Of a stretch of 64,000 nucleotides of DNA, positions 45,163 through 56,312 are shown piece after piece. Origin of the DNA: Undaria pinnatifida (Eukaryota; Sar; Phaeophyceae; Laminariales; Alariaceae); contig JABAKD010000036.1 in the NCBI GenBank assembly GCA_012845835.1, forward strand, positions 2,204,001 through 2,268,000, given 5' to 3'. The notes below the pieces were generated by a model, which saw only the letters and a program-made list of their open reading frames with translations, ran no database searches and was not told the origin of the DNA. The translations under genes and the position numbers were made by a program. The first letter of the stretch is position 1, and the number at the start of each line of letters is the position of its first letter.

Positions 45163-47600
45163 GGGTCGTTCCTCAGTTGAGGGGCGCCGGGTCAGCACAC
45201 TAAAACGGATAGGAATAGCCGGAAAGTGCTCTGGCAACGCCATCATAGAGCGTGTCTGGAGACGTGATGCAGCGTGTGGGTACACATCAATATGGTTCTA
45301 CTATGCGCTCGAAGACCCTCACGTGGCTTGCCCCTGTGTGGTTCTCGCCCCGTCGATAATACGTTTTCCTACACCATTCATGTGCATCGACCACGCGATA
45401 CCGAAGTAAGGGAACAATCATCCAAATGTCTGAGCTGTTGTGGCAGATAACATGATACATGAATACCCATTCATAGCGAAACGCCCACCTATTCGTAATC
45501 AACTAGTGTAAAGCTGTTGGGGGCCGGTGCGTTGGCAGCTCTAATCTGATAAGCTGGGCTTGGAGACCTCTGCAGTGCGGGGCGGCGGTATTCATATTAT
45601 GATTTTGACCGAGGGACCTACCCATATAGGACTGAATTCAATATCCATGTTCTCCTTTGACACTATGGCTTCACGTTCAAGCCAAAGCATCTCTCTACTA
45701 CGTTTCCCATTTACCCCGCGAGTTTCCTTCTCGCAATATGTTCGCTGCCGAATCACCGTGCACATATGTCATGTGGGTTCTTGCCTTGTCCATGTTTACA
45801 TATTATAAACGCACACTACCTGGTATGTTTCGTTGATCCTGCAAAGCAACAGTGTCATCAAACCCCTTCCTCTCGGCGATAAAACCCACGCATGCATGCA
45901 CATGGACAGTGCCTGGAAGGCAGAAGGGTGGTGTTCCTTGGGGACTCTTTGTCCACCCAGCAGGGCGATTCCTTGATGGGCATGCTAGGCTGGCACCCTG
46001 ACTTTCTCACGCTTGGACACCCACAGAACTCAAAGGTGAGATCAAGCTTAGCTAGGGCATTGTAAAAGTAATAGACTAGACTATATGATTAGTGTGTAAC
46101 ATACGCGTTTTTTCTCATGATGCTCTCCGGCGACCGAGGGTGTTCTAGCATGTTTGGCTGCGGGGCAAGCAAGGGGGCCCTCGGTCCATTACGACACATG
46201 CCTGGACCCCAGTCGAGCTCCGCGGCGGTGATTTGAGTTTCAACGTCGCCGAACTGGCTCTTTTTGTCAAGGGGTTGTGTTCGGCCTCGCTGAGACGAGC
46301 AGGTGCATGGAAAACTCTCTCTTCCTTTTGTTCTGCTGCCAAATAGCCCGCTCCGTCCCCATATTTGTTTTGCCCGTGTTCTGCGTTCCCCCCCGCGAAC
46401 CAACATCACCATCAGCCCAGTTTTTCCATCCTCTCTACCAGCAGCAGCCACGGGCGGTTCTTCTTTGTGTCTCTTTCCTTCTCTTATGTACGTATCAGCG
46501 GGGTGTATGCTGCCATACATAGGTCATAGGCACACGAAATGATCAAGGAGAGCGGGGCGTTATTTTCCAAAAGCAGCCAGCTGCTGAGCCTAGCAGCAAC
46601 AATATCGGTATAACAGTATTATGCGGCAGTACAACAGCAGTACATTAGCAGCGGCGCAACCGCAGCTGTGTTCCAAGCTCTCGCCGTCGTGCTAATCACA
46701 GCGTGTACGTGCGTGATTGGTGCACAGCAGCAACAGGTCCTGGGAGAGGTGATCGAACCCCGACGATAAAATGTTCGTCTCCAGTGCAACAACATTAGGA
46801 ATGAGACACTCCTCTTTGGGGAAGCCTGTCTATGAGTGATCAAGGTTTAAACTACTCATGCTGCACATATACTGTCGGATGTGGCAAACATGATTAATAA
46901 TAGTGGAACGACACATTCATGCTTCGTAGCAATGGTAGTAATACTAGTATGGTAGAGGGTGCACCAACAGTTGGTTTCCCCTCCAAGGTTCTTGACGTGA
47001 GGAGCTCTGTACGCCACGCAACACCACAACACAACAACACAACAAAAAACATGTTTTGAATACATGTACGTCAAGTGAAAGCGCAACGCAATGAAGCTAC
47101 GGCCTACAGTAGGTATGTATATAGAAAAAAGCATCTTGTAAACCAAGAATGAATGGCAAGAATGAACGACAAGAATGGATAACGAGAATGACCGACCATA
47201 TATATAGACTATGTAGGGTTAACCTCAACGGACGTCATAATACCCACAAAAGGTAATCGAAGCATACAGCATAACCAATAAACCCAGTAGCCCATGCATA
47301 TCATTGGAGCGCCTGCGCTCCCCCGTTTCGATTGGCGACGCCCCCGGGATATCCAGTATATCCAGTCAACCCCATGCCGAATGTGATCCTTGTGTAAATA
47401 TACATTCATTTATTGTAACATACATGGTATTGTACCCCTATTTTCCCTTGCAAAGTAAGTGCAAGCCGTTCACGCGACCAAGTGCCTCTGTACCGACTGG
47501 TGCTACGACGCTATACTTGTAGAGATTGCACTTGAAATCTATATAGACGACCAGAGGTGATTTGTGGATGATGACGGGCCTCGTTAACCCTCCTCAACCC
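45163..47600. other. No gene recognised
   Basis: Mixed sequence. Frames at 45287-45502 (-), 45560-45808 (+), 46089-46520 (-) and 46856-47146 (-) have no recognisable motif. One TACCTGGTA lies at 45817-45825. Confidence 0.4.
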
Positions 47601-47602
47601 TC

Positions 47603-47782
47603 CTTACTTAAACCATATCAAATCAAATCAAATCAAATCGAATCAAATCAAATCATCATAGATAGTCTAATCGTCGGATTGTCGGATTGTCGGCTTGTCG
47701 GATTGTCGGACTGTCGGATTGTCGGATTGTCGGATTGTCGGGTTGTCGGATTGTCGGATTATCGGATTGTCGGATTGTCACT
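47603..47782 (+). repeat. (AAATC)n and (GGATTGTC)n tandem repeats
   Basis: AAATC pentamers to about 47655, then thirteen or so 8-bp GGATTGTC units from 47675. Confidence 0.95.
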
Positions 47783-47955
47783 ATTGGTTCGCTTGGCTAG
47801 CGAAGTTAGTTTTCTTTCTGTATCTAGACTAGACCGTGTGCTATATCGACGGAATACGCTCTGGCTTCAATCGAAATCAGCTGTCTGGGTAGAAGAAGGT
47901 GAAATGAAGCATAATAAAGCATATCAAAATCACATTAAAGAATATCAAAATCATA

Positions 47956-48012
47956 TTATAAAAAATGAAAATACACTCCAGCTGTGAGATCGAAGATTTC
48001 GTCGAAACTCAT
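47956..48012 (-). CDS. Tiny repeat-borne ORF, MSFD type
   Basis: Minus-strand ATG to TAA, encoding MSFDEIFDLTAGVYFHFL, identical in peptide to 31510-31566. Confidence 0.35.
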   Translation of the reverse strand: MSFDEIFDLTAGVYFHFL

Positions 48013-48664
48013 CTTTACAAGCTGTGTGTGATACTCCGATCGCGCGCATTACGAGTTGACAATGTGTGTCCTCATTAAGGATATAGGTCGGCGACTCCCC
48101 TTACAACTACAGTGTAGCTATCAGGGTCAACAGGGTGATTTTCGTCAGTCTGTGCGCGGAAACTATAAAACCCGTTTCTGAGGGGGACAAAATCTGACAG
48201 CTGTGGAGGGAAATGTATCCTTTTATCAAGTGAATCTTGTAAGTCGAATAACCGGTGAGGGGGGGGGGCGGAGTTTTGAAGGACGTGGGGGCCTGGTTTT
48301 GACCAAAAGCGAGCGAGTTTGGAGGGGGGGGGGGGGGGGAAAGGGGGAGCAATTTGTGCATGTAAGCTTTAAATCCTTTCAAGGGGATAAATCTGACGGT
48401 TTTGGCACCAGTTTATTATTGGGGGGGGGGGGGGGTTGGGGCAGGGGGGGGGCGTGTGGGGCAGCTCAATATGTGCGTGGAAACTATACATTATTTTGAG
48501 GGGATAAATGTGACGGTTTTGGAAATAATGCATCAGTTTATCATGTATATCCTGGGGTAAGTCGTACAATCAGTGAATAGAGAGAGGGTGGAGTGTTCGA
48601 GGGGGTGGGGTTGGGACGGGTTGGGGGGGGGAGCGGGGGAGGTGGGGAGTGGGGGCGGGGGGGG

Positions 48665-48695
<31 letters not shown>

Positions 48696-48895
48696 CGGGG
48701 GGGGTGCGGGGGGGAAAGGAAGGGCTTTAGGTGATGGGTTTGTCATACGTGTGGTTCTAGGTCGAGGCGATAGTGCGGGTGATGGGGAAGAAGGAGGCGT
48801 TCGAGGCCGGGGGGGGGGGGGGGAACAGCGGCATGGATGGCTCTCGAAAGATAATGAGGTGATATCCTGTGCGTGAAGTGTTTATATTGTAGCAT
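47956..48895 (-). repeat. Family X copy, near full length
   Basis: Same order as 5643-6660 and 7701-8640. G runs at 48418-48435 and 48640-48715 are among the longest in the window. A 6-bp insertion (ACAATG) at about 48059 distinguishes it from its siblings. Confidence 0.85.
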
Positions 48896-49425
48896 ATTAA
48901 ATCATATTAAAGCATGCACCACCAGAGGTATTAATGTTCCAGCATATTAAATAATGCCATGTATATATTATCTTGTAAGGTTTCCTACGATTTTTTCTCC
49001 AAAAAAAAAATCTGTATAATTTCCTAGAAAATTTCCTATTAATATTTCCTGAAAAACTTCCTATTAAATTTCATGTTGAACCTCCTATAAATTTTCTACA
49101 ATTTTTTATACTACACAGCTCCTCGAGTGAGGAAGGGGCCTAAAAGAGAAAGAGGAAAATTGCTGACGTCACCTCTGCCGCAGCAATTGTGCCGGCACAC
49201 CGTAACCAACAAACGCTCGCCGTGGTAGGTGGGCGGCTATTAATATGAATATTAAAATAAATATTTCCTTTCTTGCTTTCCTCTCACTGTTTTTGGGGAC
49301 AAAATTACTCGGATTTAGTATAGGGAGGGGTTCGGAGGCTTTAAAGGGGTCATAACAGTCTGAACCAAACACACACCTTCACCCTCACACACTCAACAAA
49401 CTATTAACATATAGTTGGGGGGAAA
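48896..49425. other. No gene recognised
   Basis: A/T-rich; TTTCCTA(T/G)(T/A)AA-like words recur between 48980 and 49100. Confidence 0.45.
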
Positions 49426-49429
49426 TATA

Positions 49430-50035
49430 TAAATACATCTACGCGACCTAAAGCCCTTTCGCCCCCCTCCCCCCCCCCGACCACCTCCCCCCCTCCCCAA
49501 CCAACCCCCACCCCCTCGAACACTATGCCCTCTACTCACTGATTGTACGAGTAACATTATATACATGATAAACTGGTGCAGCATTCTTTCCAAAACCGTC
49601 ACATGTATTCCCTTAAAGGATGTATAGTTTCCACGCACAGATTGAGCTGCCCCACCCGCCCCCGCCCCCCTCCCACCCGCCGCCCCCCTTTTGATCAAAA
49701 CCAGGCCCCCACGTCCTTCAAAACTCCGCCGGTTATTCGACTTACAGGATTCACTTGATAAACTGATGAATTCCCTTCCACAGCTGTCAGATTTTGTCCC
49801 CCTCAGAAACGGGTTTTATAGTTTCCGCGCACAGACTGACTAACATCACCCTGTTGACCCTGATAGCTACACTGCTGTAGTTCCAAGGGGAGTCGCCGAC
49901 CTAATATCCTTGATGAGGACGCACAACCCGTAATACGCGCGATCGGAGCATCACACACAGCTTGCAAAGGTAGGTGAGCTTCGACCAAATATTCGATCTC
50001 ACAGCAGCAGCTGGAGTGTATTTTTATTTTCATAA
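49430..50035 (+). repeat. Family X copy
   Basis: C-rich modules (49455-49520, 49640-49690), then TTTCCGCGCACAGACTGACT, GGAGTCGCCGACCTAATATC and the terminus CAGCTGGAGTGTATTTTTAT. It has several 3-6 bp insertions in otherwise conserved parts (CTG at 49873, CAGCAG near 50003). Confidence 0.8.
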
Positions 50036-50685
50036 AATAATAGTACACACCCCAATCGGCAATCCCACGACGGCCTCGGAATATAACTGAAAAACAATAC
50101 ACTGCCCAATTGGTTTGGTACATTCCACAGTAATATTGCGTTATTATTATGGAATCTGAATCCAGAAAAAAACTCTTCTCGACCAAAAGTAAGTTCCATT
50201 TCTATTGTACTATGGTTATTATTAGGAACAACACCTGCAGGCGTCAACAATCATGTGGGTGAGCATGTCGCGAGTTTCTTGAAAGCGAACACCACGAAAG
50301 GCTTGTTATTGATACTATACATACATGTAGGATGGCATCCTAGCATCCTTATACGCTTGGACAGCCACATATCATATCCCAAAGGCAAGCGACCTGGGCT
50401 TATGGTTAGGATTATCTTCGACGGTAGGGAGGGTTTGAGCTACTCGCCCAAGTGAGTTTGTAGCTCAGTGCGAGCAAAAGCAAGCGTTTTAGGCGCGGGC
50501 TACGATAGATGGAGGTGCACCAGCCATCGTTGTGTTTTTGTTAGGAGGTTGATTAGTGTAGGATCTTCGGACCTCTCTCAAAGAAATGATTTGGAGTGAA
50601 ATAAAACTGCTACACCGGATGAAAAATCCCATGCTAAACTGCTGGGATAGATAGGTAGGTATACACTACAACGAGAATGATGAAC
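50036..50685. other. No gene recognised
   Basis: GCTACTCGCCCAAGTGAGTT at 50438 resembles the MITE subterminal palindrome; otherwise nothing. Confidence 0.4.
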
Positions 50686-50689
50686 CAAA

Positions 50690-51290
50690 ATGGCCTATTA
50701 TGGTGCTATTATGATACTATTATGATACTATTATGATACTAATGTGATACTATTATTATGGTGCTATTATGATACTATTATTATGACACTATTATGATGC
50801 TATTATGATGCTATTATGATCCTGTTATGATACTAATGTGATACTATTATTATGACACTATTATGATACTATTAATATTATGATAATATTATGATACTGT
50901 TATGATACTATTATGATACTATTATTATACTATTATGATACTAATGTGATACTATTATTATGACACTATTATGATACTACTATGATAATATTATGATACT
51001 GTTATGATACTATTATGATCCTATTATGATGCTATGATGATGCTATTATGATACTATTATGATGCTACTATGATACTACTGTTATGATACTATTATGATA
51101 CTATAATGATACTATTATGATACTCTTGTGATACTATTATGATACTAATATGATACTGTCATGATACTATAATGATACTATTATGATACTATTATGATAC
51201 TATAATGATACTATTATGATACTCTTGTGATACTATTATGATACTAATATGATACTGTCATGATACTATAATGATACTATTATGATACTA
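50690..51290 (+). repeat. (CTATTATGATA)n minisatellite
   Basis: About 600 bp of 11-bp units with length variants. Similar in sequence to the short 11-bp array at 25147-25200 (CTACAATGATA). Confidence 0.95.
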
Positions 51291-51304
51291 CTTCAGACGA
51301 TGTG

Positions 51305-51515
51305 GAGTTAAGGAGCCTCGTCACTCAGAAACCATTAATTTCAGGCGAAAAGTGACACCTCCATCGTAGCATGTTCTTCCGTTGCGGCTCCACACCACTA
51401 AAAATCACGGCGCGCATACTTCACACTGCTGTAAAGGAACAGGGGGATCCCTCGCGCGAGTGACCCCTATCCATTTGAAAAAGAGGGCCCAAACGTGACC
51501 CCCCTTATGTAGCAT
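51305..51515. repeat. Family W fragment joined to a MITE-like end
   Basis: GTGGAGTTAAGGAGCCTCGT (W) and later CCCTCGCGCGAGTGACCCCT ... CCCCCCTTATGTAGCATTG, which matches the right subterminal region and end of the MITEs at 56035 and 63013. Confidence 0.55.
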
Positions 51516-52415
51516 TGTGGTCGGTCAAGCATCCTGCGATACAGATAAAGAGATGCGCCATCTCGTTTATCACGCTTCTTACTTGAGGACCTCTGCTTAC
51601 ACTCTACACTCTACATCTTCTTCAGAATCAGAAACAGAATCAGAATCAGAATTCAGAATCAGGTTCGCATTATTCCAAGATTCAAACATCCAAGCATCAA
51701 TTTGAGCAAGCACCTGAAAGTACAACCCCAACAACAAACCCAGAAGTTCGAACGTGGGCATACAAAACTACGAATGAATAGATAGTGAACGCTATATTAT
51801 AAGGAGCCTGTTAATAATATACTTCGAAGTATATAATAATATGGAATACTCCGACCATCCCGGGTCAGGGGCAATAACAACAACATTAACAACAACATTA
51901 ACAACAACAACAACAACATACATCATGTCATTCAGAAAATCAGCTCGCGAAAAAGCGTTCTACCTCCATTGTACCATGCTTCGGGACTAATCTCATTCGT
52001 ACCATGCTTCGAGACTAATAATCCCATTTCCACTTCGTATCTATTGCATAAACTCATTTACACTCATTTACACTACACCGTGTTCATTCAGGCTAACGTC
52101 ATATAATATCCAGCCCGACGAAGGGATGAATGCACTGTTGAATGAAAGCATTCTAATCCACGCTACGACAGGGGGATTTTATTAATAATACAAGACTAGT
52201 TATTGTGCTGTGGCTCGGGTCACTCGCGCGATCAACACCCCCCCCTGCTCCTTCGCGGTGTTAAGCTATCGGGGCGGGGCGTTTTTTTGTTAGTATAATC
52301 AGTCGGCAATGGTAAGCAACGCGGCGACAAAATAATCGCCTAAAAAATGTTTTAGTCCGCCAGATAGATACGGAGTCATTCGTGCGAGTTACCCAAGCCC
52401 ACTATAAATAGGTAG
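51516..52415. other. Short repeats; no gene
   Basis: (CAGAAT)n at 51625-51660 and (AAC)n at 51878-51916. GTCACTCGCGCGATCAACAC at 52219 is a partial MITE palindrome. Confidence 0.5.
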
Positions 52416-52419
52416 GATG

Positions 52420-52556
52420 AAGTTTGACGGAGTATGATGAAGTATGATGGAGTATGATGGAGTACGACGGAGCATGATAGAGTATGATGAAATATGATAG
52501 AGTACGATAGAGTATGATAGAGCACGATAGAGTACGATAGAGTATGATAGAGAGTA
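52420..52556 (+). repeat. (AGTATGATAG)n minisatellite
   Basis: About fourteen 10-bp units with G(A/G)TGG and CGATAG variants. Confidence 0.9.
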
Positions 52557-52564
52557 GTATGATA

Positions 52565-52728
52565 CTACAATATCGTAGTTGCAAGTGGAGTCGCCGACCT
52601 ATATCCTTAATGAGGACACACAACCCGTAATACGCGCGATCGGAGTATCACACACAGCTTGCAAAAATGAGTTTCGACGAAAAGTTTCGATCTCACAGCT
52701 GGAGTGTATTGTAGTTTTCATAATATCG
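52565..52728 (+). repeat. Family X terminal fragment
   Basis: GTAGTTGCAAGTGGAGTCGC to GATCTCACAGCTGGAGTGTA. The tiny frame is shifted by one base near 52688. Confidence 0.8.
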
Positions 52729-53059
52729 TAGAGAGCATTGGTCAAAATGATGTAAGCCTGCAAACTACAACCCACGCAATAACTCTATCATACAACTCAC
52801 TCATTAACTCTATGATAGCGTATCAAATTATTAGTCGATGGCTGCGTATATCGCGAATCAAATCAATCAAAATATCTTACGACTTAAAAGATGTCCAATA
52901 GGATATACCCTCGAGCGAGAGGCCCTGATTCGCTGACATTAGAGCACACAAAAGTGTCACGTCATCCATATGGCACAACAACGTGGGGTAGGCTAAGGTA
53001 AAGGTACACTGCCGGGTTTGGGCCACTCGCCCCGAGTGACTCTGTACCTTAATGAACAA

Positions 53060-53250
53060 AAAATCCACCTACAGTAAAAACACCAACACTAGCCATTATA
53101 GTGGACAAAAAACAGGACCCCTCCCAATAAAAACTCACAAATGTACGACGTAGTATATTACAAGTACCAACAACGCAGCTTGCAAAGATGAGTATTGACC
53201 TGAAATTCGTCGAACTCACGGCTGACGTCCTTAAAATATTTATTATACAA
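53060..53250 (+). repeat. Family Y repeat copy
   Basis: TACAGTAAAAACACCAACAC, TTATAGTGGACAAAAAACAG, TACAAGTACCAACAACGCAG and GACGTCCTTAAAATATTTAT follow Y order. The frame from ATG 53188 begins MSIDLKFVELTADVLKIF and continues open beyond the usual stop. Confidence 0.75.
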
Positions 53251-53387
53251 TACTTTTGGGATATTAGTTCGTGCCGGCGTACTTGTATAGCGTGGTGGTT
53301 TGTAACCGTAAACAAATACAAATAACAACTCGAAACGAAACGAACAGGATAGACACTCGTGCAAGAGACCCTGGGCCATTAAAATAA

Positions 53388-53490
53388 GTGTCCTCAATCG
53401 CCTCAATCGCCTCAATCGCATCAGTCGCCTCAATCGCCTCAGTCGTCTCAATCGCCCCAATCGCCTCAATCGCCTCAATCGCCTCAATCA
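53388..53490 (+). repeat. (CTCAATCGC)n minisatellite
   Basis: About eleven 9-bp units. Confidence 0.95.
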
Positions 53491-54170
53491 CGCCTGCTCA
53501 TGCCGTACTAAATAGTACCTGGTATACATTACAGCTTGTAGTTTTGCCATAGGCAAGCAAGTATTAATAGTATCACAAGGTGTCAGCGCCTAGTCCGCCT
53601 CACAAGCGGTTCGTATATCGTTAATAGGATGCAACTCGCCTTTTTTGTGACCCTCACAGTGATCTGCACCTGGTGTACGCGATGTCTGCCTCTGGTCGGT
53701 GAAACCTCGACGTGCTCCATCCCGGCATGGTACAGTGATGCGAGGGTCCATCTATCTTCGAAACGCTACGGCTAAGCATGAAATGAGTACGTCTGCCCCA
53801 CCGTAGCCTTCGCCGCCTAGCAACAGCTATGCCCCAGGCCTGTGGGTCTACTGTATACTGAACCTGTTTTCAGCAACAACAATGCGTTACAAAAGGTTGA
53901 TGGTTCTAGGCGGCTGACTCTATGTCGACGCGGTAGAGCGACTGAACGCTTCTACGGGCGGAAAACTATGCCTAATTCTCCTGGCGTGCTGGAGACAGAC
54001 GCGGTCAATTCCGCAGGCGCCGATCGAGGTGATCGTATCACGTTTTCTGTTGTATTCTGTCTCACCACCACTACCACCGTGGATCATTTAATGTAACTAT
54101 TAGTATTGGATTGAATGAGGCCTCTTGCACCGGCCGGTGGTCCCACCCATACTTCGTTGTGCCTCTTTAA
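53491..54170. other. No gene recognised
   Basis: Plus frame 53842-54096 has no known motif. TACCTGGTA at 53516-53524. Confidence 0.4.
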
Positions 54171-54171
54171 T

Positions 54172-55018
54172 TTATTGTAATGGTATCTGCAGTTGACCAT
54201 TTGTTGGGCAGAGTTGACTCATCCAAACGTTCTTAGCCTTGCCCCATTGCTTTCCTGCACACGCTGCAAAATCCGTTTCGAACTTTGGCGACAGTGGTAG
54301 CTCGCTAGTGTCTGCGTAACTCTGACGACGTTTCCGCTTGCTACCCCGCATGTGTCCACTAGAAGAGGTAGCCCCGATATAGCAGTACCTCGCAACCGAT
54401 TCTGTCTTCCAGCCGCCGATTTGAATGATTTCGTACACGGTCGTCCCGCCGAGGGATTCGCTGAGCGAACCTCTCACTCGAAAGGAGTGCATCGAAAAGT
54501 AGATCGGCAGCTCTGTCGCCCGCAGATAGTCTTGCAGTTCAGCCGTCATACGGGCGGCGGAGAGAGGGAGGCGGCCCCGGCCACCTTGTGCTGTAAGGAC
54601 GGGGAAAAGATGCTTGGTCGTTAAGTCCCATCCAATCCGCTGCGCGGCAGAGATGTGCGTCGTAACCTCTCGAAAAGCGCAAATGGGCGGGCATTCCCGG
54701 TCTGCTAACACTACCACTGCCTCGCTAGAGGTCCTAAGCGTCTTACCAAACTGAAAGTTGAAGAGCAAACCCTTAGATGCTGGCAGCTTTAGGATGTGCG
54801 ACCCCATTGTAAACGAACGATCGTACCCCCTGCGCATGGAAGAGAAAGCTGAGGAACACAAGGCTATATCCCGTGTCAGGGAAATACGTAGTCTCAGCCA
54901 GAGTGCTGGCCACCTGTGCGCGCGACCGTATGTCGCTTAGCAGATCTATGAGTGTGTGCCCCAAAATTGGCGCGGCCTGATTGACCTGAATCCCAACCTG
55001 CTTCTGTTCCTCAGAAAC
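54172..55018 (-). pseudogene. DIRS-type tyrosine recombinase, catalytic part
   Basis: Reading from 55018: VSEEQKQVGIQVNQAAPILG, HTLIDLLSDIRSRAQVASTL, then a frameshift near 54860 into FSSMRRGYDRSFTMGSHILK and on to the stop at 54172. In the last 229 codons the tyrosine-recombinase residues are visible: a box I candidate Arg in SMRRG (residues 10-11), the H-x-x-R motif in MHSFRVRG (His125, Arg128), the GGWK Trp (151), and the catalytic Tyr in ARYCYIG (159 or 161). The extra Cys between the two tyrosines may matter. The C-terminal tail is basic (KRKRRQ). The frameshift and the upstream insertions make it a pseudogene, although the catalytic half is uninterrupted. Confidence 0.8.
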
Positions 55019-55022
55019 GAAG

Positions 55023-55950
55023 GATCAAGGCTACGGTGGTAGTGTAGTACCATACCCCCAATTTTCACTACCGGGTCTAAGCTATCATATCATATCATAT
55101 CATATCATATCATATCATACCGTATGATATCATATCATACCATATCATATCGTATCATATCATATCATATCGTGTCATACCGTATCATATCATACCATAC
55201 CATGTCATATCATATCATATCATATCATATCATATCATATCATATCATATCATATCATATCATACCGTATGATATGATATCATACCATATCATATCGTAT
55301 CATATCATATCATATCGTATCATACCGTATCATATCATACCATACCATGTCATATCATATCATATCATATCATATCATATCATATCATATCATATCATAC
55401 CGTATGATATGATATCATACCATATCATATCGTATCATATCATATCATATCGTATCATACCGTATCATATCATACCATACCATGTCATATCATATCATAT
55501 CATATCATATCATATCATATCATATCATATCATATCAAATCATATCATACCATATCATATCGTATCATATCATATCATATCGTATCATACCGTATCATAT
55601 CATACCATACCATGTCATATCATATCATATCATATCATATCATGTAATATCATATCATATCATATCATATAACATCATATCATACCATATCATACCATGT
55701 CATACTCGCGCGAGTGATTCTGTTCCTCGCTGACAAACACACGTTCAGCGATTGTTTTGTTGCAGCGTAGCTAACCATTTTTTTTTCGTATTAATATCGC
55801 ATACATACATGAAACAGCACGAAAAAAAGAAATAAAGAAAAAAAGAAAGGAACAGGGGGGTCACTCGCGCGAGTGACACCAAGCCACTGAAAAAAAAACG
55901 GACAACAAGAGGGGGTAAAACAACATAACCCCCCTTCCGTAGCATTGGTC
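55023..55950 (+). mobile_element. MITE copy C, split by a (CATAT)n array
   Basis: The left end GATCAAGGCTACGGTGGTAG and right end CCCCTTCCGTAGCATTGGTC are inverted. The internal order matches copies A and B (TTTTCACTACCGGGTC on the left; GTCACTCGCGCGAGTGACAC and AGCCACTGAAA on the right). About 620 bp of CATAT repeat sits inside. The flanks GAAG/TGAG are only a weak 4-bp duplication. It interrupts the DIRS recombinase between its NPCSSPLL and SEEQKQVG segments. Confidence 0.7.
55083..55706 (+). repeat. (CATAT)n array with higher-order periodicity
   Basis: Pentamers carrying variant units (CATACCGTATGATATGATAT, CATACCATACCATGTCATAT) that recur as a block starting near 55116, 55261 and 55396, a higher-order period of about 135-145 bp. 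Confidence 0.9.
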
Positions 55951-55954
55951 TGAG

Positions 55955-56030
55955 GTAACTATGAATACCAATTCAACAATGGGCTCGAGCACGGATTGCC
56001 CGCCCGGCGGATGAGATCCCTTTCTTCTCC
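55955..56030 (-). pseudogene. DIRS recombinase fragment between two MITEs
   Basis: The minus frame reads RDLIRRAGNPCSSPLLNWYS. By family memory a similar segment lies between the N-terminal and catalytic parts of these recombinases. It shows that copies A and C are separate insertions into one coding sequence. Confidence 0.55.
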
Positions 56031-56034
56031 TTTT

Positions 56035-56308
56035 GACCAAGGCTACGGTAGGGGGGGTACCCCCGTTTTCAGTGGTGTGTTTGAGCCAGTCGCACGAGTG
56101 ACTCTGTACCTCACGGATGAAAATGGTTTAGGCACTTGTTTTGGAGCAGCTTAGATTACCTTTGCTTTGCGGATTGATTTCGTCAATATAAAACATGACA
56201 TGAAGAAAACGTAAGATCGCAAAAGAACGAAGGGGTTACTCGCGCGAGTGACCCCTAGCCACTGAAATTCAAGGCCCAAAAAGGGACCCCCCTACCGTAG
56301 CCTGGGTC
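56035..56308 (+). mobile_element. MITE copy A (274 bp)
   Basis: Ends GACCAAGGCTACGGTAGGGG and its complement ending TACCGTAGCCTGGGTC. The flanking 4-bp direct repeat is TTTT (56031-56034, 56309-56312). Subterminal CAGTCGCACGAGTGACTC on the left and ACTCGCGCGAGTGACCCC on the right form a second inverted pair. No coding capacity. Same family as 63013-63280. Confidence 0.8.
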
Positions 56309-56312
56309 TTTT

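Noticed and set aside
50690-51290. CRISPR-like array
   Set aside because: It is a plain 11-bp tandem repeat with no spacers, in a eukaryotic context.
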